Origin: Roseiterribacter gracilis
Lineage (GTDB): Bacteria; Pseudomonadota; Alphaproteobacteria; BOG-932; Roseiterribacteraceae
Assembly: GCA_018332375.1 (NCBI GenBank)
Contig: BOPV01000001.1
Coordinates: 3,596,001-3,660,000 of the forward strand
DNA length: 64,000 nucleotides
Reading direction: 5' to 3'
Shown here piece by piece: positions 7,631-17,186 of this stretch (positions are counted from its first letter, which is position 1; the number at the start of each line of letters is the position of its first letter). The notes beneath the pieces were generated by a model. That model was not told the DNA's origin and ran no database searches. It was given only the letters and a program-made list of their open reading frames with translations. A program made the translations under genes and the position numbers.

Positions 7631-10202
7631 AGGTTCCCTCGCGCAGCAACGCTTCGAGTTCGGGGATGCAAGAGCCGCAGTTTGTGCCGGCGCCAAGCGC
7701 GGCGCCGATTTCGGCGGCGCTGACCAGTCCTTGTGACGTGATCGCGTCGAGGATCGTGTTGAGCCCGACCGAGAAGCAGGCGCAGACGGTGCGGCCCTGG
7801 CTGGCGACGGCGGTGCGGCCCGCCAACAACGCAAAACGCGTCTCGGCATCGAGCGGCGCGTCGAGCAAATGCGCCAGCACGTCGCGCGACGGCAGGTTGC
7901 CGCTCTGCGTTACGAACAAACAGGAATCGAGCTTGCCGTCGACCAGCGACGCAGCCCGCACCGTATCGCGCGACGTGTAGTCGATCCGCTCACCGTCTCC
8001 GAGCAACGTATCGATCGCGGGCATCGCATCCCAGCCTGCAAGCAGAAAGGCTTCGCCCGACTCCAGCGCAACGCGCGTCCAATAAAATCCGTCGCCCGGC
8101 AGCACGTCGGTCGCGCGTCGCAACAGCAAGGCACGCCACGCAATTGCGACGGGTGCGACGCGCACGGCAGTCGCTTTCAATTCGGGCTGGCCCGACACGG
8201 GATCGGTCGCCCCCGGCACCAGCGCGTCGATCGCGCCGCCGCTGGTGAACCAGCGCGTCCAATGCATCGGCACGAAGGCGTCGCCCGGACGTTGCCCGGC
8301 CTCTTCGCGCACGCGCAGCACGGTCGCACCCAGCGCGCTTTCGATCCGCACCAGCCCGTCCGGCGTCAGCCCGTAGCGCGCAACGTCGTCGGGATGCAGC
8401 GCCACGAACGGTTCGTCGGTGTGATTCATCAGACGCGCCACGCGCCCGGTGCGCGTCATCGTGTGCCACTGGTCGCGCAGGCGACCGGTATTGAGCGTCA
8501 ATGGAAAGTCGGCGCTGGTGACCGACACGGGCGCGCGCCACGGCGTCGGAACGATGCGCGCCTTGCGATCGGGCGTGTAGAAGCCGCCGTCGGCGAAGAA
8601 ACGTTGGCGCGTTTTGCCGTCGCGCGTGACCGGCCACTGCACCGGTTCCAGCGCGTCGTACGCCTCGTCGCTGAGAGAGGCGAGGCCGCCAATGTCGAAG
8701 GCGCGACGCCCGTCATTCTCGAACGACGACAGCGCCGCATGTTCGCGAAAGATCGCGGCCGGGTTTTTCCAGCCGAACGCGAAACTGCCGAACAGGCGCT
8801 GGCCGACCTGCGCCAACTGCCACCAATCTGGCCTCGCATCGCCGTCGGGCGCGCGCAGCGCGCGCTGGCGCGAAATGCGCCGTTCGCTGTTGGTGACGGT
8901 GCCGTCTTTCTCGCCCCAGCCGGCGGCGGGCAACAGAACATGCGCCAGTTTGGCCGTGTCGGACCGGTCGGTGACGTCGGAAACGACGACGAACGGACAG
9001 GCATCCAGCGCGGCACGCACGCGATCGGCGCGCGGCATGCTGGCCAACGGATTGGTGCCGAGAATCCAGATCGCGCGAATGCGCCCGTCCAGCACCGCGT
9101 CGAACATGTCGACCGCTTTCAGGCCGGGCTTGGTCGCCAGATTGGGTGCGCTCCAGAAACGGCGCAGCCGGTCGAGATCCGACGGTTCGAAATGCAGATG
9201 CGCGGCCAGTTGGTTGGCCAGCCCCCCGACCTCGCGCCCGCCCATCGCATTGGGCTGTCCGGTCAGCGAGAAGGGGCCGCTGCCCGGTTTACCGATCCGT
9301 CCGGTCGCGAGATGGCAATTCAAAATCGCCGACACTTTGTCGGTGCCGGCCGAAGACTGGTTCACGCCCTGGCTGTAGAGCGTCAACACGCGGTTGGTTT
9401 GCACGAACAGATCGTGAAAGGCGTCAATGTCGGCGGGCTGCAACTGCGTCGCTGCAACCACGTCGATCGCGCGCGCCGCATTCAGCGCGTGTTCCAACCC
9501 GTCTGTGTGTGCCTCGACATAGGCGCGGTCGATTGCACCAGCATTGTCCAAGGCCACCAGCAGCGACGCGAACAAGGCGACGTCGCCGCCAGGTGCGATG
9601 GCGAGATGCAGGTCGGCGATCTCGCAGGTCGCGGTGCGACGCGGATCGATCACGACGATCTTGGTGCTGCGCGCCTGCTTTGCCGCGACCAGACGCTGGA
9701 ACAGAACCGGATGACACCAGGCCGTGTTCGACCCGACCAGCACGACCAGATCGGCTTCGTCAATATCATCGTAACAGGCGGGCACGACGTCTTCGCCGAA
9801 GGCGCGCACGTGCCCGGCCACCGACGAGGCCATGCACAGGCGCGAATTGGTGTCGATGTTGGACGTGCCGACAAAGCCCTTCATCAGCTTGTTGGCGACG
9901 TAATAATCCTCGGTCAGGAACTGACCCGACACGTACAGCGCGACCGAGTCAGGGCCGTGCGTTTCGATCGCTTCGCCGAAGCGCTGCGCCACCAGATCCA
10001 GCGCCTCGTGCCACAGCACGTCGGATCCATGAATGCGCGGCACGCCGACACGGCCGTCGAGGTTGAGCGTCTCTCCCAGTGCGGCACCCTTCGAACAAAG
10101 CCGGCCGCGATTGGCCGGATGATCGGGGTCGCCGTCGATTTTCCCTTCCTGCAAGCGAACGCCGCAGCCGACGCCGCAATAGGGGCAGGTGGTCCGTGTC
10201 AC
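7614..10202 (-). CDS. nasA: assimilatory nitrate reductase, catalytic subunit
   Basis: An 862-residue molybdopterin oxidoreductase reducing nitrate to nitrite in the cytoplasm. The N-terminal [4Fe-4S] ligands are Cys6, Cys9, Cys13 and Cys36 (CPYCGVGC and GRLCSKG). Cys123 (SRLCMASS) is the likely molybdenum ligand. A C-terminal BFD-like [2Fe-2S] domain (VCACFSVG and TNCGSC) is the usual electron entry module of NasA-type enzymes. There is no Tat signal, as expected for an assimilatory enzyme. The start is GTG and overlaps the nirD stop as GTGA. Confidence 0.95.
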   Translation of the reverse strand: MTRTTCPYCGVGCGVRLQEGKIDGDPDHPANRGRLCSKGAALGETLNLDGRVGVPRIHGSDVLWHEALDLVAQRFGEAIETHGPDSVALYVSGQFLTEDYYVANKLMKGFVGTSNIDTNSRLCMASSVAGHVRAFGEDVVPACYDDIDEADLVVLVGSNTAWCHPVLFQRLVAAKQARSTKIVVIDPRRTATCEIADLHLAIAPGGDVALFASLLVALDNAGAIDRAYVEAHTDGLEHALNAARAIDVVAATQLQPADIDAFHDLFVQTNRVLTLYSQGVNQSSAGTDKVSAILNCHLATGRIGKPGSGPFSLTGQPNAMGGREVGGLANQLAAHLHFEPSDLDRLRRFWSAPNLATKPGLKAVDMFDAVLDGRIRAIWILGTNPLASMPRADRVRAALDACPFVVVSDVTDRSDTAKLAHVLLPAAGWGEKDGTVTNSERRISRQRALRAPDGDARPDWWQLAQVGQRLFGSFAFGWKNPAAIFREHAALSSFENDGRRAFDIGGLASLSDEAYDALEPVQWPVTRDGKTRQRFFADGGFYTPDRKARIVPTPWRAPVSVTSADFPLTLNTGRLRDQWHTMTRTGRVARLMNHTDEPFVALHPDDVARYGLTPDGLVRIESALGATVLRVREEAGQRPGDAFVPMHWTRWFTSGGAIDALVPGATDPVSGQPELKATAVRVAPVAIAWRALLLRRATDVLPGDGFYWTRVALESGEAFLLAGWDAMPAIDTLLGDGERIDYTSRDTVRAASLVDGKLDSCLFVTQSGNLPSRDVLAHLLDAPLDAETRFALLAGRTAVASQGRTVCACFSVGLNTILDAITSQGLVSAAEIGAALGAGTNCGSCIPELEALLREGTYERAA

Positions 10203-10507
10203 AGCGTCAGCTGCAGAAAAATACGCTCGCCTTCGAGCCGCACCGGCACGGTGGTGGCGCAGCCTTCATCTTCGCTGGCGCCGGTCTCGAGGCTGATCAC
10301 CAGCGTGTGCAGCGGACAAGTCACCGACTTGCCGTGCACGATGCCTTGGCTCAGCGGACCGTTCTTGTGCGGACAGCGATCTTCCAGGGCGAAGATTTCA
10401 TCCTCGCCGGTGCGGAACACCGCGATGGCGCCGGATTGTGTCGTGACGCGCCGCGCGCCGCGTTTGGGAATGTCGGCGACACAGCCGATTTCGGTCCAGT
10501 CGCTCAT
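10199..10507 (-). CDS. nirD: nitrite reductase small subunit
   Basis: A 102-residue Rieske-fold protein that accompanies NirB in NADH-dependent reduction of nitrite to ammonium. It shows DRCPHKNGPLSQG and TCPLHTLVISL, so the C-x-H and C-x-x-H cluster ligand pairs are present. That is notable because some NirD proteins have lost them. ATGA overlaps occur on the nirB side, and GTGA with nasA downstream. Confidence 0.93.
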   Translation of the reverse strand: MSDWTEIGCVADIPKRGARRVTTQSGAIAVFRTGEDEIFALEDRCPHKNGPLSQGIVHGKSVTCPLHTLVISLETGASEDEGCATTVPVRLEGERIFLQLTL

Positions 10508-12951
10508 TCTGCCGCTTCCGCCAGGCTCTCGACGACATGCAGCGGGGCGAAATCCGCATCCGGCGTCTCGACCTGGGCCGCCCACGGATCGTGCTGCAGG
10601 ATGCGCTGGCTTTCGAGGAACCGTTCGTAGAGCTCTTTGCGGCCGGCAGCGTCGGCGACGATGCGCTGTTTGACATAGTCGATGCCGACACGCTCGATCC
10701 AGGGCGCGGTGCGATCGAGATAGCGCGCTTCTTCGCGATAGAGCTGCAGGAAGGCGCCGGTATATTCGAGCACTTCCTCCGACGTCGTGACTTTGCACAG
10801 CAAGTCGGTGACGCGGACTTTGATGCCGCCATTGCCGCCGACATGCAGCTCCCAGCCGCTATCGACCGCAACGACGCCGAGATCCTTGATCGTTGCTTCG
10901 GCGCAATTGCGCGGGCAACCCGACACGGCAAGCTTCACCTTGTGCGGATGCCACGAACCCCAGGTCATGCGTTCGAGTTCGATTCCCATCGTGGTCGAAT
11001 CCTGCGTGCCGAACCGGCACCAGGTTGAACCGACGCAGGTCTTCACCGTGCGCAGCGCTTTGCCATAGGCATGGCCCGACACCAGCCCGGCTGCATTCAG
11101 ATCACGCCACACCGAGGTGAGCTGTTCTTTCGGCACGCCAAGCAAATCGATGCGCTGGCCGCCGGTGATCTTCACTTCGGGAATCGCGTATTTGTCGACC
11201 ACGTCGGCGATCGCGCGCAGCTCAGCCGCGTTGGTGACGCCGCCCCAGATCCGCGGAATGACCGAGTAGGTGCCGTCCTTCTGGATGTTGGCGTGATCGC
11301 GTTCGTTGACGAAGCGCGATTGCGGATCGTCGGCATAGTCTTTCGGCCAGGCGCACAGCAGATAGAAATTCAACGCCGGGCGGCAGCTGGCGCAGCCGTC
11401 CTGGGTACGCCAACCCATGGTGCGCATCACATCGGCCATGTTGGTCAGATGCTCAGCGGCGATGCGGCGGCGCACCTCTTCATGCGGATGATCGGTGCAG
11501 GGGCACATCGGCTTGACGCCGGTCTGTTTCTGAAACGCGTCGCCAACCGTTGCGACCAGGATCGCTTCGACCTGTTCCGTGCAGGATCCACACGAAGCCG
11601 ACGCCTTGGTGCGTTTGCGCACGCCGTCAATGTCGGTCAGCCCGTGCTTGGCGATGGCGCTGCAGATCGCGCCTTTCGACACGCCGTTGCAGCCGCAGAT
11701 TTCCGCGTCGTCGGGCAGGGCAGTGGCCGGTTGCTTGACCTCGCCTGCAAAGGCTTCGCCGAACACCAGCGCGTCGCGGAAGGCGCTGCAGTCGCTGCCG
11801 TCGCGCAGCAGGCGCTGGTACCAGCCGCCGTCGCGCGCGTCGCCATACAGAACCGCGCCGATGACTTTGTCGTCGCGCAGCACGATGCGGCGATAGACGC
11901 CGCGGCCGGGATCGCGAAAGACCAAGTCTTCGGTGCCGTCGCCGCCGCTGAAATCGCCCAGCGACAACATTTCGATGCCGGTGACTTTGAGCCGCGTCGC
12001 CGACGCGACCGGCGCGAAACATTTCTCCTTGTCAGCGCCGGTGATGCGATCGGCACAGACCTTGGCCATGTCCCAGATCGGCGCGACCAGCCCATACGTC
12101 ACGCCGCGATGTTCGACGCATTCGCCGACGGCGAAGATGCCGGGATCCGACGTGGTGCAACCATCGTCGATCAACACGCCCCGCTTGACCTCAAGCCCGC
12201 TGTCTTTGGCCAGGCTCGCATTGGGCCGGATGCCGACCGCCATCACGACAAGGTCGGCGGGCAGATGCGTGCCGTCTTTGAGCTGCACGCCGGTGACATG
12301 CGCGTCGCCGGTCAGCGCAACCGTTTCGGCCTGGGTCAGAATCTTGATGCCACGCCGCTGCAGGTCGGCGGCAAGCAGCGCTGCCGCGTCGCCGTCGAGC
12401 TGCCGTTCCATCAGGCTCGGCATCAGATGCAGCACGGTGATGTCCATGCCGTTCAGCGCCAGGCCGTTGGCTGCTTCCAATCCCAGCAGACCGCCGCCGA
12501 TCACGATCGCTTTGCCGCCTTTGCGCGCCGCGTCGAGCATCGTGTCAACGTCGGCCTTGTCGCGGAAGGTGCAGACGCCGGGCAGGTTCACGCCCGGGAC
12601 CGGCGGCACAAACGGATTCGATCCCGTCGCCAACAACAGACGATCCCAGCCGCGCAACGTGCCGTGCGCGCCGGTGACAGTGCGCGCATCGCGATCGATC
12701 GCGACCACCGCTTCGCTGGTGATCAGCTCGATCTTGCGCTCTTCGTACCAGGCGCGATCCTGCAGCGTGATGTCGGCGAAGCTCTTTTCGCCCGCCAGCA
12801 GCGGCGACAGCATGATGCGGTCGTAATTGCCGTGCGGCTCGGCGCCGAACACGGTGATGTCGAACCGGTCGGGGGCACGCGTCAGGATCTCTTCGATCGT
12901 GCGCATGCCGGCCATGCCGTTGCCGACGAGAACGAGACGTTCCTTCCCCAT
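10504..12951 (-). CDS. nirB: NAD(P)H-dependent nitrite reductase large subunit
   Basis: An 815-residue flavo-siroheme enzyme converting nitrite to ammonium. Order: FAD/NAD(P)H oxidoreductase domain (VLVGNGMAGMRTIEEIL, GGGLLGLEAANGLALNGMDI), two BFD-like [2Fe-2S] segments (ICGCNGVSKGAI, SASCGSCTEQ), then the sulfite/nitrite reductase half-domains with the siroheme/[4Fe-4S] cysteines (TCVGSTWCRFG and VSGCPRNCAEA). The frame is open far upstream into nrtD, but MGKERLVLVGNG at 12951 is the natural start, two bases past the nrtD stop. It depends on siroheme from CysG in the same run. Confidence 0.95.
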   Translation of the reverse strand: MGKERLVLVGNGMAGMRTIEEILTRAPDRFDITVFGAEPHGNYDRIMLSPLLAGEKSFADITLQDRAWYEERKIELITSEAVVAIDRDARTVTGAHGTLRGWDRLLLATGSNPFVPPVPGVNLPGVCTFRDKADVDTMLDAARKGGKAIVIGGGLLGLEAANGLALNGMDITVLHLMPSLMERQLDGDAAALLAADLQRRGIKILTQAETVALTGDAHVTGVQLKDGTHLPADLVVMAVGIRPNASLAKDSGLEVKRGVLIDDGCTTSDPGIFAVGECVEHRGVTYGLVAPIWDMAKVCADRITGADKEKCFAPVASATRLKVTGIEMLSLGDFSGGDGTEDLVFRDPGRGVYRRIVLRDDKVIGAVLYGDARDGGWYQRLLRDGSDCSAFRDALVFGEAFAGEVKQPATALPDDAEICGCNGVSKGAICSAIAKHGLTDIDGVRKRTKASASCGSCTEQVEAILVATVGDAFQKQTGVKPMCPCTDHPHEEVRRRIAAEHLTNMADVMRTMGWRTQDGCASCRPALNFYLLCAWPKDYADDPQSRFVNERDHANIQKDGTYSVIPRIWGGVTNAAELRAIADVVDKYAIPEVKITGGQRIDLLGVPKEQLTSVWRDLNAAGLVSGHAYGKALRTVKTCVGSTWCRFGTQDSTTMGIELERMTWGSWHPHKVKLAVSGCPRNCAEATIKDLGVVAVDSGWELHVGGNGGIKVRVTDLLCKVTTSEEVLEYTGAFLQLYREEARYLDRTAPWIERVGIDYVKQRIVADAAGRKELYERFLESQRILQHDPWAAQVETPDADFAPLHVVESLAEAAE

Positions 12952-12953
12952 GA

Positions 12954-13748
12954 CTAGGCCGCCTTCTCTGCTGGAGGGCGTTGCCGTTCGTACAGAAACC
13001 GCAGCACGTCGCGACGCGCTGCGACGTAGCGCGCGTCGTCGGCCAAGGTCAGACGATCGCGCGGGCGTGGCAGGTCGACGTCCAGCACTTGCCCGATCGT
13101 CGCTTCCGGCCCGTTGGTCAGCATCACGATCCGATCCGACAGCAGCACCGCCTCGTCGACGTCGTGCGTGATCATCAGCACCGTGTTGCCAAGCCGGCGG
13201 TGGATCGCCATCACCTCGTCCTGCAGATTGGCGCGCGTCAGCGCATCGAGCGCGCCGAACGGTTCGTCGAGCAGCAACAGCTTGGGTTCCATCGCCAGCG
13301 CGCGGGCGATGCCGACGCGCTGTTTCATGCCGCCCGAGATTTCCCCCGGCCGCTTGTCGAGCGCGTGCGTCATATGCACCAGCTCGAGATTCTCGATCAC
13401 CCATTCGTGGCGTTGCTGTTTGGTCTTCTTGCCTTTGAAGACTTTGTCGACCGCCAGCTTGACGTTCTCGTAGACGGTCAGCCACGGCAGCAGCGAATGG
13501 TTCTGGAATACGACCGCGCGGTCGGGACCGGGATCTTCGCAACTGACGCCGTCGAGAATGACGGTGCCGTCGGTCGCGTGCAGCAGGCCGGCGACGATGT
13601 TGAGCAAAGTCGACTTGCCGCAACCGGAATGGCCGATCAGCGAAACGAATTCGCCTTTCTCGACGCCAAGCCACAGGTCGCTCAACACCGGTACCTGCTT
13701 GCCGAACTGCATCGAGACGCCTTCGATCGACAGGTAGTGCTGTGTCAT
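12954..13748 (-). CDS. nrtD: nitrate ABC transporter, ATP-binding protein
   Basis: A 264-residue ABC ATPase energising nitrate uptake. Walker A is GHSGCGKST, the signature is ISGGMKQRVGIARAL, Walker B is LLLLDEPFGALD, and the H-loop is MITHDVDEA. The length is that of the single-domain NrtD/SsuB type; no NrtC-like fusion with a solute-binding domain is present. The ATG overlaps the nrtB stop (TGATG). It works with the permease and binding protein directly upstream. Confidence 0.93.
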   Translation of the reverse strand: MTQHYLSIEGVSMQFGKQVPVLSDLWLGVEKGEFVSLIGHSGCGKSTLLNIVAGLLHATDGTVILDGVSCEDPGPDRAVVFQNHSLLPWLTVYENVKLAVDKVFKGKKTKQQRHEWVIENLELVHMTHALDKRPGEISGGMKQRVGIARALAMEPKLLLLDEPFGALDALTRANLQDEVMAIHRRLGNTVLMITHDVDEAVLLSDRIVMLTNGPEATIGQVLDVDLPRPRDRLTLADDARYVAARRDVLRFLYERQRPPAEKAA

Positions 13749-14614
13749 CACGCAGTTCCTTTCGATACGAAACGGCCTGCCAGCGCGATCAATCGATCGA
13801 GGCAGACACCGACTAGGCCGACATAGATGAGCGCAAGAATGATCTCGCTGATCAGCGAGCTGTTCCACGCGTCCCAGATGAAGAAGCCGATGCCGACACC
13901 GCCGATCAGCATCTCGGCCGCGATGATCGCGAGCCAGGACAGGCCGACGCCGATGCGCAGGCCGGTGAAGATGAACGGCACCGTCGCGGGCAGCAGGATT
14001 TTGGTGAACATCTCGAAGTGCGAGAGGCCCAACACCCGCGCGACGTTGCGGTAATCCTGCGGCAGCGCGCGCACGCCGACGGCGGTGTTGATGATGATCG
14101 GCCAGATCGCGGTGATGAAGATCACGAAGATCGCCGACGGATCGGTCTGCTTGAACGCAGCCAAGGACAGCGGCAGCCAGGCCAGCGGCGGCACAGTGCG
14201 CAGCACCTGGAAGATCGGATCCAGGCCGCGCATCGCCAGTTTGGATTGTCCGACCAGCACGCCCAGCCCGACGCCCGCGATTGCAGCGAGCGAGAAGCCC
14301 AATGCGACGCGGCGCAGGCTGGCGATGATGTGCCAGAACAGGCCTTTGTCGACGCCGCCGCGATCGAAGAACGGATCGCGGATCAGCGGCCACGTGTCTT
14401 TGAACACTTTGGTCGGCGGCGGCAGCGCCGAACCGGTGCCGCCGCAGGCGAGCTGCCAGATGCCGAGGATCAGCAACACCATCACCAGCGGCGGCAGAAC
14501 TTGCGCTGCCGCACGCTTGGTGAAGGCGAGCAGCGGCGCTGCGTTGAACGACGGCAAGGCGAAGGGCGCAGGCTTGTCGAAAGCGACGGCGCGATAGCGG
14601 GCACGCGGATCCAT
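13748..14614 (-). CDS. nrtB: nitrate ABC transporter, permease
   Basis: A 288-residue inner-membrane permease of the NrtB/SsuC family with about six helices. The conserved cytoplasmic coupling loop is visible near ARVLGLSHFEMFTKILLPATVPFIFTG (the EAA-like region). The N-terminal 40 residues are hydrophilic. I use the ATG at 14614, four bases past the nrtA stop; a TTG at 14632 in the same frame would overlap nrtA and has no better ribosome site. Confidence 0.9.
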   Translation of the reverse strand: MDPRARYRAVAFDKPAPFALPSFNAAPLLAFTKRAAAQVLPPLVMVLLILGIWQLACGGTGSALPPPTKVFKDTWPLIRDPFFDRGGVDKGLFWHIIASLRRVALGFSLAAIAGVGLGVLVGQSKLAMRGLDPIFQVLRTVPPLAWLPLSLAAFKQTDPSAIFVIFITAIWPIIINTAVGVRALPQDYRNVARVLGLSHFEMFTKILLPATVPFIFTGLRIGVGLSWLAIIAAEMLIGGVGIGFFIWDAWNSSLISEIILALIYVGLVGVCLDRLIALAGRFVSKGTA

Positions 14615-14618
14615 CTGC

Positions 14619-15905
14619 TCAGACCCGCGCAATCGCCAACGACTTCAGATACGCATCCGGATTTTCCGGATCGAACACTTTGCCATCGAAGAAGGTTTCT
14701 TTGCCGCGCGACGTGCTGGTCGGGATTTCGGCATCGGGCACGCCCGCAAGTTTGGCGCCGGCCTTCCAGATGTCTTCGCGGTTGACCTCTTTGATTAGCG
14801 CTTTCGGCGTCACGCCGGCCGGCAACATGCCCCAGCGTTGATGTTCGGTGAGGAACCACAGATCGTGGCTCTGGAACGGATAGGACGCCTGGTCGCGCCA
14901 GAACTTCATTACATGCGGGCTGTTTTCGACGACGCGCCCGTCGCCATACTCGAACTTACCCTTGGCGCGTTCGACGATGTCTTCGACCGGAACTTTGAAC
15001 CATTCGCGGCCGCCGACGATCGCGCACATCTCGGCTTTGTTTTCCTGCTTGTCGCACCAGCGCTGCGCTTCGATCACCGCTGCGGCGATCGCTTTGGCTG
15101 CTTTGGGATTCTTCTCGACGAACTCGGTGCGCATGCCGAGCGACTTTTCCGGGTGGTTGCCCCACAACTCGCCCGTCGTCATGGCGGTAAAGCCGATCTT
15201 CTGGTTGACGAGCTGCGCGTTCCACGGCTCGCCGACGCAGAACGCGTCCATTGCGCCGACTTTCATGTTCGCCACCATCTGGGCCGGCGGCACGACGATC
15301 AGCGAGACGTCCTTGTCGGGATCGATGCCTCCCGCTGCGAGCCAGTAGCGGATCCACAAATCATGCGTGCCGCCGGGGAAGGTCATTGCGACCTTGGCTT
15401 CTTTGCCGTCGGCTTTGGCTTTCGCGAACACGACTTTCAGCGCCGAAGAATCGACGGTGGGTTTCAGCGCCTTGTGCGCTTCGGCGACGCTGATGCACTG
15501 CCCGTCGACATTGAGACGGGCCAGGATCGACATCGGCGTCTTCTGGCCGTTCTTGCCGACTTTGCCGGTCGACAGAAGATAGGGCAGCGGCGTCAGGATG
15601 TGCGCGCCGTCGATGCCGCCGCCGGCGCTGCCAAGTTCGAGATTGTCGCGCGTCGTTCCCCACGACGCTTCTTTCTTCACCTCGACGTCGGGCATGCCAT
15701 ATTTGGCGAAGAAGCCTTTCTCCTTGGCGACGATCAGCGGCGACGCGTCGGTCAGCGCGATAAAGCCGAACACGGCCTTGGTGACTTCGGGCGCGTCGCC
15801 CGCAGCGGCCCACGCACCGGCGGGCAACAGCGCGCGCGCAGCCGTCAGTGTTGCAGCGGTACGCAGCACGGCACGACGTGTCGGGTTCTTGAAATCATCC
15901 TGCAT
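14619..15905 (-). CDS. nrtA: nitrate ABC transporter, substrate-binding protein
   Basis: A 428-residue periplasmic nitrate-binding protein of the NrtA/CmpA family. The N-terminus (NPTRRAVLRTAATLTAARAL) has a twin-arginine pattern and a hydrophobic stretch ending AWAAAG. The mature part shows FGFIALTDASPLIVAKEKGFF, the typical start of this family, and GTHDLWIRYWLAAGGIDP. CAGGAGC precedes the ATG at 15905, which lies 11 bases inside the nasS 3' end. It delivers nitrate to NrtB/NrtD for NasA. Confidence 0.93.
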   Translation of the reverse strand: MQDDFKNPTRRAVLRTAATLTAARALLPAGAWAAAGDAPEVTKAVFGFIALTDASPLIVAKEKGFFAKYGMPDVEVKKEASWGTTRDNLELGSAGGGIDGAHILTPLPYLLSTGKVGKNGQKTPMSILARLNVDGQCISVAEAHKALKPTVDSSALKVVFAKAKADGKEAKVAMTFPGGTHDLWIRYWLAAGGIDPDKDVSLIVVPPAQMVANMKVGAMDAFCVGEPWNAQLVNQKIGFTAMTTGELWGNHPEKSLGMRTEFVEKNPKAAKAIAAAVIEAQRWCDKQENKAEMCAIVGGREWFKVPVEDIVERAKGKFEYGDGRVVENSPHVMKFWRDQASYPFQSHDLWFLTEHQRWGMLPAGVTPKALIKEVNREDIWKAGAKLAGVPDAEIPTSTSRGKETFFDGKVFDPENPDAYLKSLAIARV

Positions 15906-16986
15906 CGCGTGCTCCTGCGTTCGACGTGAAGGGGACCGACGGCGCCACGAGTTCGCCGTCGGTGGGGGGAAGAATCGGCCCGGCATCGCCAAGCGAAATT
16001 GCGAGGTCGGCTGCGGCGCTGCGCACGATTTGCGGCCGGTACAGCGCGCGCGCCGCGTCTTCGGTTGCGTGGTCGAGCGGCAACCAGCCGCCGCCCGCGA
16101 GCGCGCGCGAAAACCAGGCAGCGTGGTCGGGATCGGGGATCGTCGCACCGTCGGCGAAGAAGCAGATCGCATCGCTGTTGCCCTGCGCAGCACCGGGCAA
16201 CGAGGTGCGGATCGCATCGGCAGGCAGATCGAACCAGCGCGGCTGCGCCAGTAAATTGGCCAGCTCGTCGGCATTGCCGGCGTCGTCGCACCACAGCGCC
16301 GCGCGCAACGTCGCGCGCACCAGCGCGGCCAGCCGCATCGGATCGCGATCGCTCAGCGAAGCCGACACGGCGAGAAGTTTTTCGGGATGGTTCGGCCAGA
16401 CTTCCGAGCTGCGCATACAGGTCGTGCCGGCGCCCGCACGCGCCGCCATCTCGCTCCAGGGCTGGCCGGCGGCGAACGCGTCGATGCGGCGGTCGGCCAG
16501 CGCCTCGACCATGCGCGCGGGCGGCAACACGTCCCACGCAATCTGTTTGTCGGGATCGATCCCGCGACGCTTCAAATAGAGACGGGTCAGAAGATGGTGC
16601 GTCGAGAAGGCATGCACGATGCCGATGCGCGGTCGCGCACCGCGCGCAACCGCGCCGTCGAGATCAAAGCCGGTTGCCTGGGTCAGCGTCACGCCGTTGC
16701 GCGACAAGGTCATCGGCACGGCCAGGTCGGCGGTGACGCCGCGCGCACCCAGCGCCATCGCGATCGCAAGCGGCGCCAGCAGCACCGCGCCGTCGAGCGC
16801 ACCCCAGGTGAGTTTGTCGGCGATGTTGGACCAGGACGGCTCGATCGACAGCGCGACGGTCAGGCCTTCATCGGCGAACAGACCGCGTTCGGCCGCGACG
16901 ATCAGCGGAGCTGCGTCGGTCAAACGAAGCAGGCCGAGCCGCATCGGCTCGCCGCGTGCCAGAATCGTAAGCGTCGGTCGCGCCAT
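15895..16986 (-). CDS. nasS: nitrate/nitrite sensor, NrtA-like without signal peptide
   Basis: A 363-residue paralogue of the adjacent nrtA (LGLLRLTDAAPLIVAAERGLF, STHHLLTRLYLKRRGIDP), but with no signal peptide, so it should stay in the cytoplasm. This, together with a preceding ANTAR-domain gene, is the pattern of NasS: in the absence of nitrate NasS binds NasT, and nitrate or nitrite releases NasT to allow antitermination in nitrate-assimilation leaders. The family mechanism is established elsewhere; for this locus it is inferred. A possible sigma-54 promoter and a 200-base leader lie upstream. Confidence 0.9.
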   Translation of the reverse strand: MARPTLTILARGEPMRLGLLRLTDAAPLIVAAERGLFADEGLTVALSIEPSWSNIADKLTWGALDGAVLLAPLAIAMALGARGVTADLAVPMTLSRNGVTLTQATGFDLDGAVARGARPRIGIVHAFSTHHLLTRLYLKRRGIDPDKQIAWDVLPPARMVEALADRRIDAFAAGQPWSEMAARAGAGTTCMRSSEVWPNHPEKLLAVSASLSDRDPMRLAALVRATLRAALWCDDAGNADELANLLAQPRWFDLPADAIRTSLPGAAQGNSDAICFFADGATIPDPDHAAWFSRALAGGGWLPLDHATEDAARALYRPQIVRSAAADLAISLGDAGPILPPTDGELVAPSVPFTSNAGARDAG

Positions 16987-17071
16987 GCGCGTCCAGCCCG
17001 ACGAACCCCGTTGTCCGCCTTAAAACCGCCGACGAATGCGCGGACGCCGTTGCCCGTGCATTTGCGAACAC

Positions 17072-17087
17072 TTCAATCCGTGTGCCA
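17072..17087 (-). promoter_or_regulatory. candidate sigma-54 promoter of the nasS-nrt-nir-nas run
   Basis: On the minus strand this reads TGGCACACGGATTGAA, close to the sigma-54 consensus TGGCAC-N5-TTGCA; the -24 element is exact and the -12 element has A for C. It lies 86 bases before the nasS ATG, leaving a leader of about 75 bases. Control by NtrC would fit nitrate assimilation, but no NtrC site was identified. Confidence 0.5.
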
Positions 17088-17151
17088 GGGCGGGATCGTT
17101 GGCAGACAAGGGCTTTTGGAATCGCCGGAGTCATGCTGCGGCGCAAAATTT

Positions 17152-17175
17152 GGGCATGCGCCTCGGCGCGTGCCC
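17152..17175 (-). terminator. possible hairpin terminator or NasT-responsive leader hairpin after nasT
   Basis: An inverted repeat (GGGCATGCGC at 17152-17161, GCGCGTGCCC at 17166-17175, 4-base loop) begins 11 bases after the nasT stop. On the minus strand one internal pair is mismatched and the hairpin is followed by AAATTTT. It could end the nasT transcript or be part of an RNA target for NasT in front of nasS. Confidence 0.4.
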
Positions 17176-17186
17176 AGAAATTGGCT

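Noticed and set aside
7869..10673. A 934-residue plus-strand frame opposite nasA
   Set aside because: His/Arg/Gln-rich composition and no recognisable motif; it is an antisense shadow of a GC-rich gene.
10504..13674. A 1056-residue version of NirB starting far inside nrtD
   Set aside because: The extra N-terminus is the shadow of nrtD in another frame; the conserved FAD-binding start is at 12951.
13748..14632. TTG start for nrtB at 14632
   Set aside because: It would overlap nrtA and adds residues without family similarity; the ATG at 14614 is simpler.
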